From positions 248,001 to 312,000 of the forward strand of contig JODX01000003.1 of the NCBI GenBank assembly GCA_000719105.1: a stretch of 64,000 nucleotides of DNA, given 5' to 3'. The position numbers were made by a program, and so were the translations under genes. Below, piece after piece: positions 51,721 to 60,907 of the stretch. Each line of letters opens with the position of its first letter. The first letter of the stretch is position 1. The DNA comes from Streptomyces sclerotialus (GTDB lineage: Bacteria > Actinomycetota > Actinomycetes > Streptomycetales > Streptomycetaceae). The notes under the pieces were generated by a model. The model searched no databases, had not been told where the DNA came from, and saw nothing but the letters and a program-made list of their open reading frames with translations.

Positions 51721-51897
51721 CCGCTCACGCCGGCCGTCCACGCCCGCCGGCGAACCGTACGAACCACAGCCGTGTTTCTTCCCCACCGCGTACCGTGGCC
51801 CCTCGGACCCCACCGATCCGACAGTGCGACAGTCCGTCAGACCGACGGTCCGACAGCAGGAACCGCGAGCGTCATGAACGTCATGAGTGAAGGAACC

Positions 51898-52872
51898 ATG
51901 CACCGATCAGCACAGCGCAACCAGCAGCACCAGCGAGCCGGGCGACCCGGTGGGGCCGGACGCGGACGCCGTCTCCTCGTGGCTGCCGCCGCTGCTCCCG
52001 TGCTGCTCATGGCCGCCGCCTGCTCCTCGGACTCCGACTCCGCATCCGGCTCCGGCGGCGACGCCGGGAAGCAGAAGGAGCCGAGCGCGTCGGCGTCGGC
52101 CACGCCCTCGGCGAGTGCCGTGCAGGCGGCCGCGTACGACAAACTGCCCGACGCGTGCGAGGTGTTCTCGAAGGACACTTTGAAGGACCTGGTCCCGGAG
52201 GGCGCGAAGTCGGGCAAGGCCATCAACGACGGCGAGCCGGACGCCAGCGGTGACTGCCGTTGGACCAGCCTCGACAACAACGGGGTGGACGGCTCCCAGT
52301 ACCGCTGGCTGAGCGTGTCCTTCCTGCGGCTGGACTCGGACGAGGCGCGCGGTGCGGGCGACGAGCGGGCCCATGAGCAGTACGAGAAGAAGGTCGCCGA
52401 GGCCGAGGCGGTCGACGGCGCGAAGAACGTCAAGTCGGAGCCGGTGACCGGCACGGGCGACGAGGCGACGGTGGTCCGCTACGACCTGAAGAAGGAGGAG
52501 GGCTCCTTCAAGCAGCAGACGGTCGTGGCGCGGGTCGAGAACGTGGTCCTCACGCTCGACTACAACGGCGCGGGCCTGGCGGGCGACAAGACGCCGGACG
52601 CCGACGACCTGGTGAAGTCCGCGAAGGCCGCGGCCAAGGAGGCCGTGGCGGCGGTGACCGAGGCCAACGACGGCAAGGGCGGCAGCGGCAAGGGCGGTTC
52701 GGGCTCCTCGCCTTCGGCCTCGGCGTCCAAGTCCGAGTCCGAGTCCGCGGGCACGTCGGACTCCGGCGCGGAGAAGGACGCGGAGGCGGCCTCGGCCACC
52801 GATGACGACTCCGGCTCCGACTCGGACTCCGACTCGGACAAGGCCTCGACCTCGTCGAGCAAGAAGAGCTGA
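51898..52872 (+). CDS. DUF3558 lipoprotein, paralogue of the preceding gene
   Basis: A 324-residue lipoprotein with lipobox 'LLMAAAC' (Cys 42) and a contiguous DUF3558 domain ('LPDACEVFSKDTLKDLVPEG', 'GDCRWTSLDNNGVDGSQYRW', 'KQQTVVARVENVVLTLDYNG'). Its Ser/Asp/Glu low-complexity segment is at the C-terminus instead of inside the domain. ATGs at 51874 and 51883 are alternatives; I prefer 51898, with 'gaagga' before it. With the preceding gene it forms a tandem pair that may be read together. Confidence 0.88.
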   Translation: MHRSAQRNQQHQRAGRPGGAGRGRRLLVAAAAAPVLLMAAACSSDSDSASGSGGDAGKQKEPSASASATPSASAVQAAAYDKLPDACEVFSKDTLKDLVPEGAKSGKAINDGEPDASGDCRWTSLDNNGVDGSQYRWLSVSFLRLDSDEARGAGDERAHEQYEKKVAEAEAVDGAKNVKSEPVTGTGDEATVVRYDLKKEEGSFKQQTVVARVENVVLTLDYNGAGLAGDKTPDADDLVKSAKAAAKEAVAAVTEANDGKGGSGKGGSGSSPSASASKSESESAGTSDSGAEKDAEAASATDDDSGSDSDSDSDKASTSSSKKS

Positions 52873-52979
52873 CGCCTCGGCAGGTACCCACCTCACCGGC
52901 GCATTCGCCGTGGCCCGGGCGCGACGGGGCGGGCCACGCACTGACCGGTAACCCGCACACCGCACACATGTGCCACCCT

Positions 52980-52991
52980 GTTGCGCGCAAC
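52980..52991. promoter_or_regulatory. Palindrome upstream of the DUF2637 gene
   Basis: GTTGCGCGCAAC is a perfect 12-bp palindrome 27 bp before the DUF2637 gene start, where a regulator would block transcription. The binding protein is unknown. Confidence 0.35.
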
Positions 52992-53017
52992 GACACGCTA
53001 CGGGAGGGGAGCATGGG

Positions 53018-54406
53018 GTGGCCGCGCCACTGCAGCTGACACGGATGCACCGGGTTCTGATCGGCGTGGTGGTCGCCGGTGCGGTGGTGATCGCCGGTAT
53101 CGGCTTCGCCGGTTCGTACGCGGCCGTCCGTGAACTCGCCGTCGAGAAGGGCTTCGGGAACTTCTCCTACGTCCTCCCGATCGGCATCGACGCGGGCATC
53201 TGCGTACTGCTCGCCCTGGACCTGCTCCTCACCTGGATCCGCATCCCGTTCCCGCTGCTGCGGCAGACGGCGTGGCTGCTGACCGCGGCGACCATCGCGT
53301 TCAACGGCGCGGCCGCCTGGCCGGACCCGCTGGGTGTGGGCATGCACAGCGTGATCCCGGTGCTGTTCGTGGTGACGGTCGAGGCGGCGCGGCACGCGGT
53401 CGGCCGCATCGCCGACATCACGGCGGACAAGCACATGGAGGGCGTCCGCCTCACCCGCTGGCTGCTCTCCCCCGTCCCCACCTTCCTGCTCTGGCGCCGG
53501 ATGAAGCTGTGGGAGCTGCGCAGCTACGACGAGGTGATCAAGCTGGAGCAGGAACGTCTCGTCTACCAGGCGCGCATGCGCTCGCGCTTCGGCCGCGCCT
53601 GGCGCCGCAAGGCCCCGGTGGAGTCGCTGATGCCGCTGCGGCTGGCCCGCTACGGCGTCCCCCTGGCGGAGACGGCCCCCGCCGGCCTGGCCGCCGCCGG
53701 TATCGAGCCGGCGCTGCTGCCCCCGGCGCCGAAGCCCGAACTGGAGCCGGCCGCCCAGTCCGCCCAGGCGCCTCTCGCCCAGGCACCCGCTGTTCAGGGC
53801 CCTCGCTCCGACGTGGCGCCGGGAGCTCCGCAGTACGCACAGGCGGCACCGGACGACCAGAGCCCGTGGTTCGCCGCCCAGGCCCCCCAGGACACCGCGT
53901 ACCAGGGCGGCTACGACCCGTCGTACGAACCGGAGGCGCCGTACGACGAGTGGTACGAGGACCGGCAGCCGGAGCCGTACCGGCCCGCCTCGCCGTCGGA
54001 GGAGACGGGCAGCTTCCCGATCCCGGCGGGCCCCGGCCGCACGCGCCGGCTCGGTGAGGGCGGCGTACAGCCGCCGCAGCCGCAGCCCCAGGCACCCCAG
54101 GCACCCCAGGCCCAGACGGGCCAGCTGCCCATCCCCCACCCTCGTGAGGAGTCGGTACCCGCGGCGGCCCCGGCGGCCGTCCCGGACGAGGCGGCTGGGG
54201 AGAAGACCGACGAGGAGGCCGAGGAGGATGCCTACTACCAGGTCTTCCGCACGTCGATCGACGGCAGCTTCCCCACCCCGAAGACCCTCGGCGACAACAT
54301 CGAGGCGACCTACGGCACGAAGCTGAGCCCGAGCGCCCTGAAGACCCTCTCGGACCGCTTCCAGGCCCGCTTCAACGCGGAGCTGGAGGAGGACCACATC
54401 GCGTAG
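53018..54406 (+). CDS. DUF2637 membrane protein (SpdB/TraB-associated family)
   Basis: A 462-residue protein beginning at a GTG behind 'cgggagggga'. Four transmembrane helices fill the first ~145 residues ('VLIGVVVAGAVVIAGIGFAG', 'FSYVLPIGIDAGICVLLALD', 'IPVLFVVTVEAARHAVG'), matching DUF2637 as found in Streptomyces SpdB-type plasmid spread proteins. A basic coiled region (to ~200) follows, then a long Pro/Gln/Ala/Tyr-rich disordered linker and a C-terminal helical domain ('TSIDGSFPTPKTLGDNIEAT') that could bind DNA or protein. It lies on a housekeeping chromosome segment, with no transfer genes beside it. Confidence 0.85.
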   Translation: MAAPLQLTRMHRVLIGVVVAGAVVIAGIGFAGSYAAVRELAVEKGFGNFSYVLPIGIDAGICVLLALDLLLTWIRIPFPLLRQTAWLLTAATIAFNGAAAWPDPLGVGMHSVIPVLFVVTVEAARHAVGRIADITADKHMEGVRLTRWLLSPVPTFLLWRRMKLWELRSYDEVIKLEQERLVYQARMRSRFGRAWRRKAPVESLMPLRLARYGVPLAETAPAGLAAAGIEPALLPPAPKPELEPAAQSAQAPLAQAPAVQGPRSDVAPGAPQYAQAAPDDQSPWFAAQAPQDTAYQGGYDPSYEPEAPYDEWYEDRQPEPYRPASPSEETGSFPIPAGPGRTRRLGEGGVQPPQPQPQAPQAPQAQTGQLPIPHPREESVPAAAPAAVPDEAAGEKTDEEAEEDAYYQVFRTSIDGSFPTPKTLGDNIEATYGTKLSPSALKTLSDRFQARFNAELEEDHIA

Positions 54407-54421
54407 CGCCCGCGACCCGAG

Positions 54422-54469
54422 TACGACGATGGGGGCGCCCGGAGTTCACCGGGCGCCCCCATCGTCGTA
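54422..54469. terminator. Bidirectional terminator with 21-bp perfect stem
   Basis: The left arm runs 54422-54442 and the right arm 54449-54469, perfectly complementary over 21 bp around a 6-nt loop (agttca). It lies between the convergent DUF2637 gene and lysS, 16 bp from each stop or less, and would serve both. Confidence 0.85.
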
Positions 54470-54484
54470 GCCGCTACGGCGCGA

Positions 54485-56239
54485 TCAGTCCCCGAGCAGC
54501 GTGCGCACCCGCTCCTGGCCCACGGCCAGCAGCAGCGTGGGCAGCCGCGGACCGGTGTCCCGGCCCACCAGCAGGTGGTAGAGCAGCGCGAAGAACTTCC
54601 GCTGGTCGCTCTTGATCTCCGGCGGGAGCTCCTTGGGCGTGGCGTCGGCGGAGAATCCGGCCTGGACCTTCGGCACGCCGTACACGAGGTGGGTGAGCCC
54701 GTCCAGGGACCAGTGCTCGTCGAGCCCGTCGAGCAGCAGCCGCAGGGAGCCCCGCGCCTGCTCGTCGAGGGACGCCAGCAGCTCGGCGTCGGGCTCGTCG
54801 CGCACGATGGTGCGCTGGTCGGCGGGCACGTGGGTGTTGATCCACGCCTCGGCCTTGTCGTACCGGGGCCGCGCCTCGTCGAGCGAGCCGAGCGGGTTCG
54901 CCGGGTCGAGCTCGCTCAGGATGCGCAGGGCCTGGTCCTCGTGGCCGGCGGTGATGTCGGCGACGGAGGCCAGGGTGCGGTACGGCAGCGGCCGCGGCGT
55001 CCTCGGCAGCTCACCGGCGGCCGTGCGCACCGCGCGCGCGTGGGCGGCGACGTCGGCCGGGAGGGCGGTCCCGTCGGCGACCTTGGCGTCGAGCTTGTCC
55101 CACTCGTCGTAGAGCCGCTGGATCTCCTGGTCGAAGGCGATCTTGAAGGACTGGTTGGGCTTGCGGCGGGCGTACAGCCAGCGCAGCAGCTGCGGCTCCA
55201 TGATCTTCAGCGCGTCGGCGGGCGTGGGCACGCCACCACGGCTGGACGACATCTTCGCCATCCCGCTGATGCCGACGAACGCGTACATGGGCCCGATCGG
55301 CCGCTCACCGCCGAAGATGCCGACGATCTGGCCGCCGACCTGGAACGACGACCCCGGCGAGGAGTGGTCGACACCGCTCGGCTCGAAGATCACGCCCTCG
55401 TACGCCCAGCGCATGGGCCAGTCGACCTTCCACACCAGCTTGCCGCGGTCGAACTCGCTCAGCCGGACGGTCTCGGTGAAGCCGCACGCGGTGCAGGTGT
55501 ACGTCAGCTCGGTGGTGTCGTCGTCGTACGCGGTGACGGTCGTGAGGTCCTTCTCGCAGTTGCCGCAGAACGGCTTGTACGGGAAGTAGCCGGCGGAGCC
55601 GGAGCTGCCGTCGTCCTCGGCCGCGGCCCCCGACCCCTCGGCGGCCTCGAGCTCGGCCTCGTCGACCGGCTTCTGCTTGGCCTGCTGCTTCTTCTGGTCG
55701 GCGGGCTTCGGCTTGGTCCGGTACTGGGCGAGGATCGCGTCGATGTCGGCGCGGTGCTTCATCGCGTGCAGGATCTGCTCGCGGTAGACGCCGGACGTGT
55801 ACTGCGCGGTCTGGCTGATGCCGTCGAACTCCACGCCCAGCTCGGCGAGCGCCTCGACCATGGCGGCCTTGAAGTGCTCCGCCCAGTTCGGGTACGCCGA
55901 GCCCTTGGGTGCCGGGACGGAGGTCAGCGGCTTGCCGATGTGCTCGGCCCAGGACTCGTCGATGCCTTCGACGCCGTTCGGCACCTTGCGGTAGCGGTCG
56001 TAGTCGTCCCAGGAGATCAGGTGCCGCACCTGGTGCCCACGGCGGCGGATCTCGTCGGCCACGAGGTGCGGGGTCATGACCTCGCGGAGGTTGCCCAGGT
56101 GGATGGGGCCGGACGGGGAGAGACCGGACGCGACGACGACGGGTTTGCCCGGGGCCCGGCGCTCCGATTCCTCGATGACCTCATCCGCGAAACGGGAGAC
56201 CCAGTCGGTGGTCTCGGTGCTCTGAGCCACGGTCGGCAC
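54485..56239 (-). CDS. lysS: Lysyl-tRNA synthetase, class I
   Basis: A 584-residue class I LysRS. The HIGH-type motif is '[10 protein letters not shown]' (residues ~41-50) and the KMSKS motif is 'KMSSSRGG'. A zinc-ribbon region with two C-x2-C pairs ('FCGNCEKDL' and 'CTACGF') follows a poly-charged insert rich in Gln/Lys/Ala. This archaeal/spirochaete-type enzyme charges tRNA-Lys and is unrelated to the class II LysRS of most bacteria; Streptomyces characteristically has it next to argS. It is divergent from argS. Confidence 0.95.
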   Translation of the reverse strand: MPTVAQSTETTDWVSRFADEVIEESERRAPGKPVVVASGLSPSGPIHLGNLREVMTPHLVADEIRRRGHQVRHLISWDDYDRYRKVPNGVEGIDESWAEHIGKPLTSVPAPKGSAYPNWAEHFKAAMVEALAELGVEFDGISQTAQYTSGVYREQILHAMKHRADIDAILAQYRTKPKPADQKKQQAKQKPVDEAELEAAEGSGAAAEDDGSSGSAGYFPYKPFCGNCEKDLTTVTAYDDDTTELTYTCTACGFTETVRLSEFDRGKLVWKVDWPMRWAYEGVIFEPSGVDHSSPGSSFQVGGQIVGIFGGERPIGPMYAFVGISGMAKMSSSRGGVPTPADALKIMEPQLLRWLYARRKPNQSFKIAFDQEIQRLYDEWDKLDAKVADGTALPADVAAHARAVRTAAGELPRTPRPLPYRTLASVADITAGHEDQALRILSELDPANPLGSLDEARPRYDKAEAWINTHVPADQRTIVRDEPDAELLASLDEQARGSLRLLLDGLDEHWSLDGLTHLVYGVPKVQAGFSADATPKELPPEIKSDQRKFFALLYHLLVGRDTGPRLPTLLLAVGQERVRTLLGD

Positions 56240-56298
56240 GTCCTTCTTTCCTCATCCGCAGCCGGTACGGTCGCACGGCTGACCGCTCCATTCTCCCA

Positions 56299-56312
56299 GT
56301 TGTGGCCACAAC
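56299..56312. promoter_or_regulatory. Palindromes between lysS and argS
   Basis: GTTGTGGCCACAAC is a perfect 14-bp palindrome 60 bp upstream of the lysS start. A second inverted repeat, GAAAA-CGGC-TTTTC, follows at 56316-56329. Either could be an operator or promoter element in this 224-bp divergent region. Confidence 0.4.
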
Positions 56313-56463
56313 CGCGAAAACGGCTTTTCACGGCCGTGCGCGAGACCCCGCCCATGGCCTCCCCCTGGCGAGAACCACCCCGCTCGCCCGAGAAAACCGC
56401 TTTACCCCCCGTGGGATACTGGCCACATCCACCCGTACCCACGAGGAGAACGGCACCCACTCC

Positions 56464-58236
56464 ATGGCCTCGGTCCAGTCCCTCACCGCCTCCGTCCACC
56501 AGCGCCTCGCGAACGCCCTCTCGGCAGCCCTGCCGGAGGCCGCCGACGCGGACCCGCTGCTGCGACGCAGCGACCGGGCGGACTACCAGGCGAACGGCAT
56601 CCTCGCCCTCGCCAAGAAGGCCAAGGCCAACCCGCGGGAGCTGGCGACCCAGGTCGTCGCCCGGATCGAGTCGGGTGACCTCCTCGCGGACGTCGAGGTG
56701 TCGGGCCCCGGCTTCCTCAACGTCACGATCACCGACAAGGCGATCACCGAGAACCTGGCCGCGCGGTACGCGGACCCGGACGGCCGCCTCGGTGTGCCGT
56801 ACGCGGAGAACCCGGGCACGACGGTCATCGACTACGCCCAGCCGAACGTGGCCAAGGAGATGCACGTCGGCCACCTCCGCTCGGCGGTCATCGGCGACGC
56901 CGCCGTCCAGATCCTGGAGTTCACCGGCGAGAAAGTGATCCGCCGGCACCACATCGGCGACTGGGGCACCCAGTTCGGCATGCTCATCCAGTACCTGGTC
57001 GAGCACCCGCACGAGCTGGACCACGAGGGCGGCGAGGTCTCCGGCGAGGAGGCCATGTCCAACCTGGACCGGCTCTACAAGGCCTCGCGCGCGCTCTTCG
57101 ACTCCGACGAGGAGTTCAAGACCCGGGCCCGGCGCCGGGTGGTCGACCTCCAGGCGGGCGATCCGGAGACCCTCGCCCAGTGGCAGAAGTTCGTGGACGA
57201 GTCGAAGATCTACTTCTACTCCGTCTTCGACAAGCTGGACATGGAGATCCGCGACGCGGACGTGGTCGGCGAGTCCGGCTACAACGACATGCTGGACGAG
57301 ACCTGCCGCCTCCTGGAGGAGTCGGGCGTGGCCGTCGACTCCGAGGGCGCGCTGTGCGTCTTCTTCGACGACATCAAGGGCCCGGACGGCAACCCGGTCC
57401 CGCTGATCGTCCGCAAGTCCGACGGCGGCTACGGCTACGCGGCGACGGACCTCTCGGCGATCCGCGACCGCGTCTTCAACCTGAAGGCGGACACCCTCCT
57501 CTACGTGGTCGACGCCCGCCAGTCCCTGCACTTCAGGATGGTTTTCGAGACCGCGCGCCGGGCCGGCTGGCTGAACGACGACACCAAGGCCGAGCAGCTC
57601 GCCTTCGGCACGGTCCTCGGCAAGGACGGCAAGCCGTTCAAGACCCGCGCGGGCGAGACGGTCCGCCTGGTCGACCTCCTCGACGAGGCGATCGACCGCG
57701 CCACCACCGTCGTCCGCGAGAAGGCCGGGAAGGTCGGCCTGATCGAGGACGAGATCGTCGAGAACGGCCGGTACGTCGGCATCGGCGCCGTGAAGTACGC
57801 GGACCTGTCGACGTCGGCGGTCCGGGACTACAAGTTCGACCTGGACCAGATGGTCTCGCTCAACGGCGACACATCGGTCTACCTCCAGTACGCCTACGCC
57901 CGTATCCAGTCCATCCTCCGCAAGGCCGGGACCGCCCGCCCGGCCGCCCACCCGGAGCTGGCGCTGGCCCCCGCGGAGCGCGCCCTGGGCCTGCACCTGG
58001 ACCAGTTCGGCGAGCTGCTGCTGGAGGTGGCGAAGGGTCCCGAGCCGCACAAGCTGGCCGCGTACCTGTACCAGCTGGCGTCGCACCTGACCACGTTCTA
58101 CGACCAGTGCAAGGTCCTGGACGACGCCAACCCGCAGGAGGTCGTGGAGAACCGCCTGTTCCTGGTCGACCTGACGGCGCGCACCCTCCACCAGGGGATG
58201 GCGCTGCTGGGGATCAGGACGCCCGAGCGGCTCTGA
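56464..58236 (+). CDS. argS: Arginyl-tRNA synthetase
   Basis: A 590-residue class I synthetase. The N-terminal Add-1 domain is followed by the HIGH motif 'HVGH' (residues 134-137) in '[19 protein letters not shown]' and '[14 protein letters not shown]'. The KMSKS equivalent is degenerate, '[12 protein letters not shown]', as is usual for ArgRS. The anticodon-binding helices end at the C-terminus ('LGIRTPERL', with '[14 protein letters not shown]' earlier). It attaches Arg to tRNA-Arg. I use the ATG at 56464; the frame is open further upstream without homology. Confidence 0.96.
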   Translation: MASVQSLTASVHQRLANALSAALPEAADADPLLRRSDRADYQANGILALAKKAKANPRELATQVVARIESGDLLADVEVSGPGFLNVTITDKAITENLAARYADPDGRLGVPYAENPGTTVIDYAQPNVAKEMHVGHLRSAVIGDAAVQILEFTGEKVIRRHHIGDWGTQFGMLIQYLVEHPHELDHEGGEVSGEEAMSNLDRLYKASRALFDSDEEFKTRARRRVVDLQAGDPETLAQWQKFVDESKIYFYSVFDKLDMEIRDADVVGESGYNDMLDETCRLLEESGVAVDSEGALCVFFDDIKGPDGNPVPLIVRKSDGGYGYAATDLSAIRDRVFNLKADTLLYVVDARQSLHFRMVFETARRAGWLNDDTKAEQLAFGTVLGKDGKPFKTRAGETVRLVDLLDEAIDRATTVVREKAGKVGLIEDEIVENGRYVGIGAVKYADLSTSAVRDYKFDLDQMVSLNGDTSVYLQYAYARIQSILRKAGTARPAAHPELALAPAERALGLHLDQFGELLLEVAKGPEPHKLAAYLYQLASHLTTFYDQCKVLDDANPQEVVENRLFLVDLTARTLHQGMALLGIRTPERL

Positions 58237-58256
58237 CACACCGGCATACCGACGCC

Positions 58257-58303
58257 GACGGGCGCGGTACGGCAGGGCCGTCGCCTGCCGTACCGCGCCC
58301 GTC
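58257..58303 (+). terminator. argS terminator
   Basis: A perfect 20-bp stem (58257-58276 with 58284-58303) and 7-nt loop, 21 bp after the argS stop. Confidence 0.85.
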
Positions 58304-58651
58304 GCGCCGTTCAGGCGTAGTGGCGGACCGTCCCCCGCAGCGCGGCCTCGTTCACCGGGCGGAAGAGGCTTGTGGAACCGGTGTGGGCGACGCTCTTTCC
58401 TGGCCGACGAAGTCGAGGCCGGACGCCGTGACGAGGCTCGCCGGCGTGCCGGTGAGCACACGTCTCCGTCCTGCGCGGGTCCGCACGGACGCTTCCCCCT
58501 CCGATGCGGACACCTCAACAGGCGCCCGGATGTGTGGTGTTGCGACCGGCACCCGCACATCCGGGAAACCGTCACCCGAACCACCGGGCTCGCACCCGTC
58601 CCGGCACCCGGGCCGGCCGCGTTGTCAGTGGCGGCCCCTACAGTCACCTCC
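58304..58651. other. Intergenic region with possible gene scraps
   Basis: A 348-bp stretch before the DUF4253 gene. On the minus strand, frames read 'VLTGTPASLVTASGLDFVGQ' and, after a frame change, 'LFRPVNEAALRGTVRHYA' ending at 58311. This looks like natural protein sequence more than noise, so a decayed gene is possible, but I cannot assign a family. Confidence 0.35.
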
Positions 58652-59494
58652 ATGGCGACTCTCCCCAACCCGCTGCCCCGGCTGGCAGCCGACCCGAGCG
58701 GCCGTTCGCTCGGTCTCGCGCTTCCCCTCGGGCGACTGATCGACGCGACGGCCGAGGGCCCGTGGCACGAGCCGTTGCTGTGGCACGGCGCGTACGACGC
58801 GTCCCCCGGCGCCTGGACGGCACTGGGCTCGCCGGCGGCGCGGGTGGGGCTGCTCCCTGTGCTGGTACAGACGGGGGACCGTCAGGACGCCCTGGACAAG
58901 TGGGGGCTGCGGCCCGCCCTGATGTCGTACCCCGGGGACCACGACGCCGAGGAGGTGCTGGCGGAGTTCTGGGGCAGGGAGGAGATCGCGGAGTGGGACG
59001 AAGCGGGGGACGTGCTGGCGCCCTTCGGACCGGACTGGCCCGGACCCGCCCCCGCCGGGCCGCTCACCGCCGACCCCGCCGCCCGCGCCGCCGAGGTCGC
59101 CGACTCCCTGCTGGCCGACGGCTCCCTGCCGGCCCACGGCTCCTACCTCGAGGAGTCGCGTCTCGCGCTGGTCCCCGCCCGCCGGTCCGCCGACATACCG
59201 GCGGCGATCGGCTGGACGGGTCCGCTGAACCACGAGAACGACGTGGCCCGGCTCTGCGCGGTGCTCCGCTCCTGGGAGGACCGCTTCGGGATACGGGTCG
59301 TCGCGCTCGCCCCCGACCAGCTGGTGGTCTCGGTCGCGGCACCGCCCACGACCACCGCCGACGCCGAGGCCCTGGCCGCCGAGCACTTCGCGTTCTGCCC
59401 GGACAACATCACGCAGGGGGAGCACGACACCCTGCGCACGTACGCGGCTGAGGAGGTGCTCGGGCAGCGGATGTGGTCCTTCTGGTGGGACTGA
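58652..59494 (+). CDS. DUF4253 domain protein
   Basis: A 280-residue protein whose C-terminal ~120 residues match DUF4253: 'LALVPARRSADIPAAIGWTG', 'LCAVLRSWEDRFGIRVVALA' and 'EHFAFCPDNITQGEHDTLRT'. The N-terminal half is a companion region with conserved Trp/Gly residues ('EEVLAEFWGREEIAEWDEAG'). There is no signal or membrane segment. The family is common in Streptomyces and near polymorphic toxin immunity genes elsewhere, but function is unknown. It converges on the aminotransferase gene. Confidence 0.85.
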   Translation: MATLPNPLPRLAADPSGRSLGLALPLGRLIDATAEGPWHEPLLWHGAYDASPGAWTALGSPAARVGLLPVLVQTGDRQDALDKWGLRPALMSYPGDHDAEEVLAEFWGREEIAEWDEAGDVLAPFGPDWPGPAPAGPLTADPAARAAEVADSLLADGSLPAHGSYLEESRLALVPARRSADIPAAIGWTGPLNHENDVARLCAVLRSWEDRFGIRVVALAPDQLVVSVAAPPTTTADAEALAAEHFAFCPDNITQGEHDTLRTYAAEEVLGQRMWSFWWD

Positions 59495-59525
59495 CCCACG
59501 CCCACGCCCCCCGGCCGCGACCGGA

Positions 59526-60725
59526 CTACCCCGCCAGCCCCTTCGCCAGCCGCCGCAGCCCCTCCTCGATCTCCTGCGGCGTCTGCGTGACGAAGCACAG
59601 CCGCAGGGTCGCCCGGGCCGCGGCGTCCGGCTCCCCGGCGTGGAAGGGCGCCCCCGGCACGTACGCCACGTCGTGCTCGACGACCCGGCGCAGCAGGGCC
59701 GTGGTGTCGTACGGCTCCGGCAGGCGGACCCAGAGGAACATGCCGCCCTCGGGACGGGTCCAGGCCGACCCCTGCGGGAGGGCGTCGGGCAGCCCGGCGA
59801 GCATGGCGTCCCGGCGCTCGTGGTACACCACCGCCACCCGCGCCGCATGGGCGTCCAGGTCGCGGTCGGCCAGGTAGCGGGCCGCGGCGAGCTGGTTGAC
59901 GGACGGGGTGTGGAGGTCGGCGGCCTGCTTGGCGACCGCACAGGCCCGGCGCAGGGCCGCGGGCGCCCGCAGCCAGCCGAGCCGCATGCCGGGCGCCATC
60001 ACCTTGGAGAAGGAGCCCAGCAGCACCGTACGGTCCTCGGCGCCCGGGTACGTGGCGATCCACGGCACCCGCTCACCCTCGAAGCGGAGTTCGCTGTACG
60101 GGTCGTCCTCGACGATCCACAGCCCGTGCCGGGCCGCCACCGAGGCGAGAGCCGCGCGGCGCCCGGCGGGCAGCGTGCGGCCGGTCGGGTTCTGGAAGGT
60201 CGGGACGGTGTAGAGGAGTTTGGGCCGTTCACGCTCGACGAGTCCGGCGAGGGCCTCGGGGTCCAGGCCCTCGTCGTCCCCCGGCACGGCCACGATCCGC
60301 GCGCCCGCGAAGCCGAAGGTCTGCAGGGCGGCCAGATAACAGGGGCTCTCGACGAGGACGGTGTCGCCGGGTTCCAGCAGCGCGGTGGCGAGCAGCGACA
60401 GCGCCTGCTGCGACCCGGTGGTGACCAGCAGCTCGTCCGCCGTCGTGGGCAGCCCGCGCGCCGTGTGCCGCGCCGCGAGGGCCGCTCTCAGCGCGGGGTC
60501 GCCCTCCGTCGTCGCGTACTGCAGCGCGCGCTCCGGCGACTGCGCGAGCACGTCCCGGTAGGCGGCCGCTATGCCCTCGGCGTCGAAGAGTTCGGGCGCG
60601 GGCAGCCCGCCCGCGAAGTTGATGACCTCGGGCCGCTCGGTGACCGCGAGGATGTCCCGTACGGGCGACCCGCCGACCGCGGCGACCCGGGCGGCGAGCG
60701 GAGGCACTGGTGAGCTGATGGTCAT
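59526..60725 (-). CDS. PLP-dependent aminotransferase, class I/II (MocR-like catalytic domain)
   Basis: A 399-residue fold-type I enzyme. Key parts are 'INFAGGLPAPELF', 'VTTGSQQALSLLATALLEPG', 'PTFQNPTGRTLPAGRRAAL', 'IVEDDPYSELRF' and the PLP-lysine motif 'LLGSFSKVMAPGMRLGWLRA'. It resembles 2-aminoadipate or valine-pyruvate transaminases and lacks the GntR DNA-binding domain of true MocR regulators. The ATG at 60725 has AAGGAG before it. It is divergent from the APH-fold kinase gene. Confidence 0.92.
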   Translation of the reverse strand: MTISSPVPPLAARVAAVGGSPVRDILAVTERPEVINFAGGLPAPELFDAEGIAAAYRDVLAQSPERALQYATTEGDPALRAALAARHTARGLPTTADELLVTTGSQQALSLLATALLEPGDTVLVESPCYLAALQTFGFAGARIVAVPGDDEGLDPEALAGLVERERPKLLYTVPTFQNPTGRTLPAGRRAALASVAARHGLWIVEDDPYSELRFEGERVPWIATYPGAEDRTVLLGSFSKVMAPGMRLGWLRAPAALRRACAVAKQAADLHTPSVNQLAAARYLADRDLDAHAARVAVVYHERRDAMLAGLPDALPQGSAWTRPEGGMFLWVRLPEPYDTTALLRRVVEHDVAYVPGAPFHAGEPDAAARATLRLCFVTQTPQEIEEGLRRLAKGLAG

Positions 60726-60907
60726 GGCGGCTCCTTGAGCGATGACATCGAGCGGGATCGAGCGAAGAGGTCCGGGCAACGGGTCCGAGCCGCGAGGCTC
60801 GAGCGGCCTCGGCAAAGGCGGCGCACCTTACCCTAAAGAAATGCATGGCACTTACATGTGCATATTCCGGCATGCGGACCGACCACACCACCCCTAGGCT
60901 GCCGCCC

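Noticed and set aside
53018..54406. Evidence for an integrated conjugative plasmid
   Set aside because: DUF2637 is related to plasmid spread proteins, but there is no integrase, tra gene, Rep gene or attachment site, and the flanks are housekeeping genes.
59526..60725. MocR-type transcriptional regulator
   Set aside because: The aminotransferase lacks the N-terminal GntR helix-turn-helix and starts directly with the enzyme domain.
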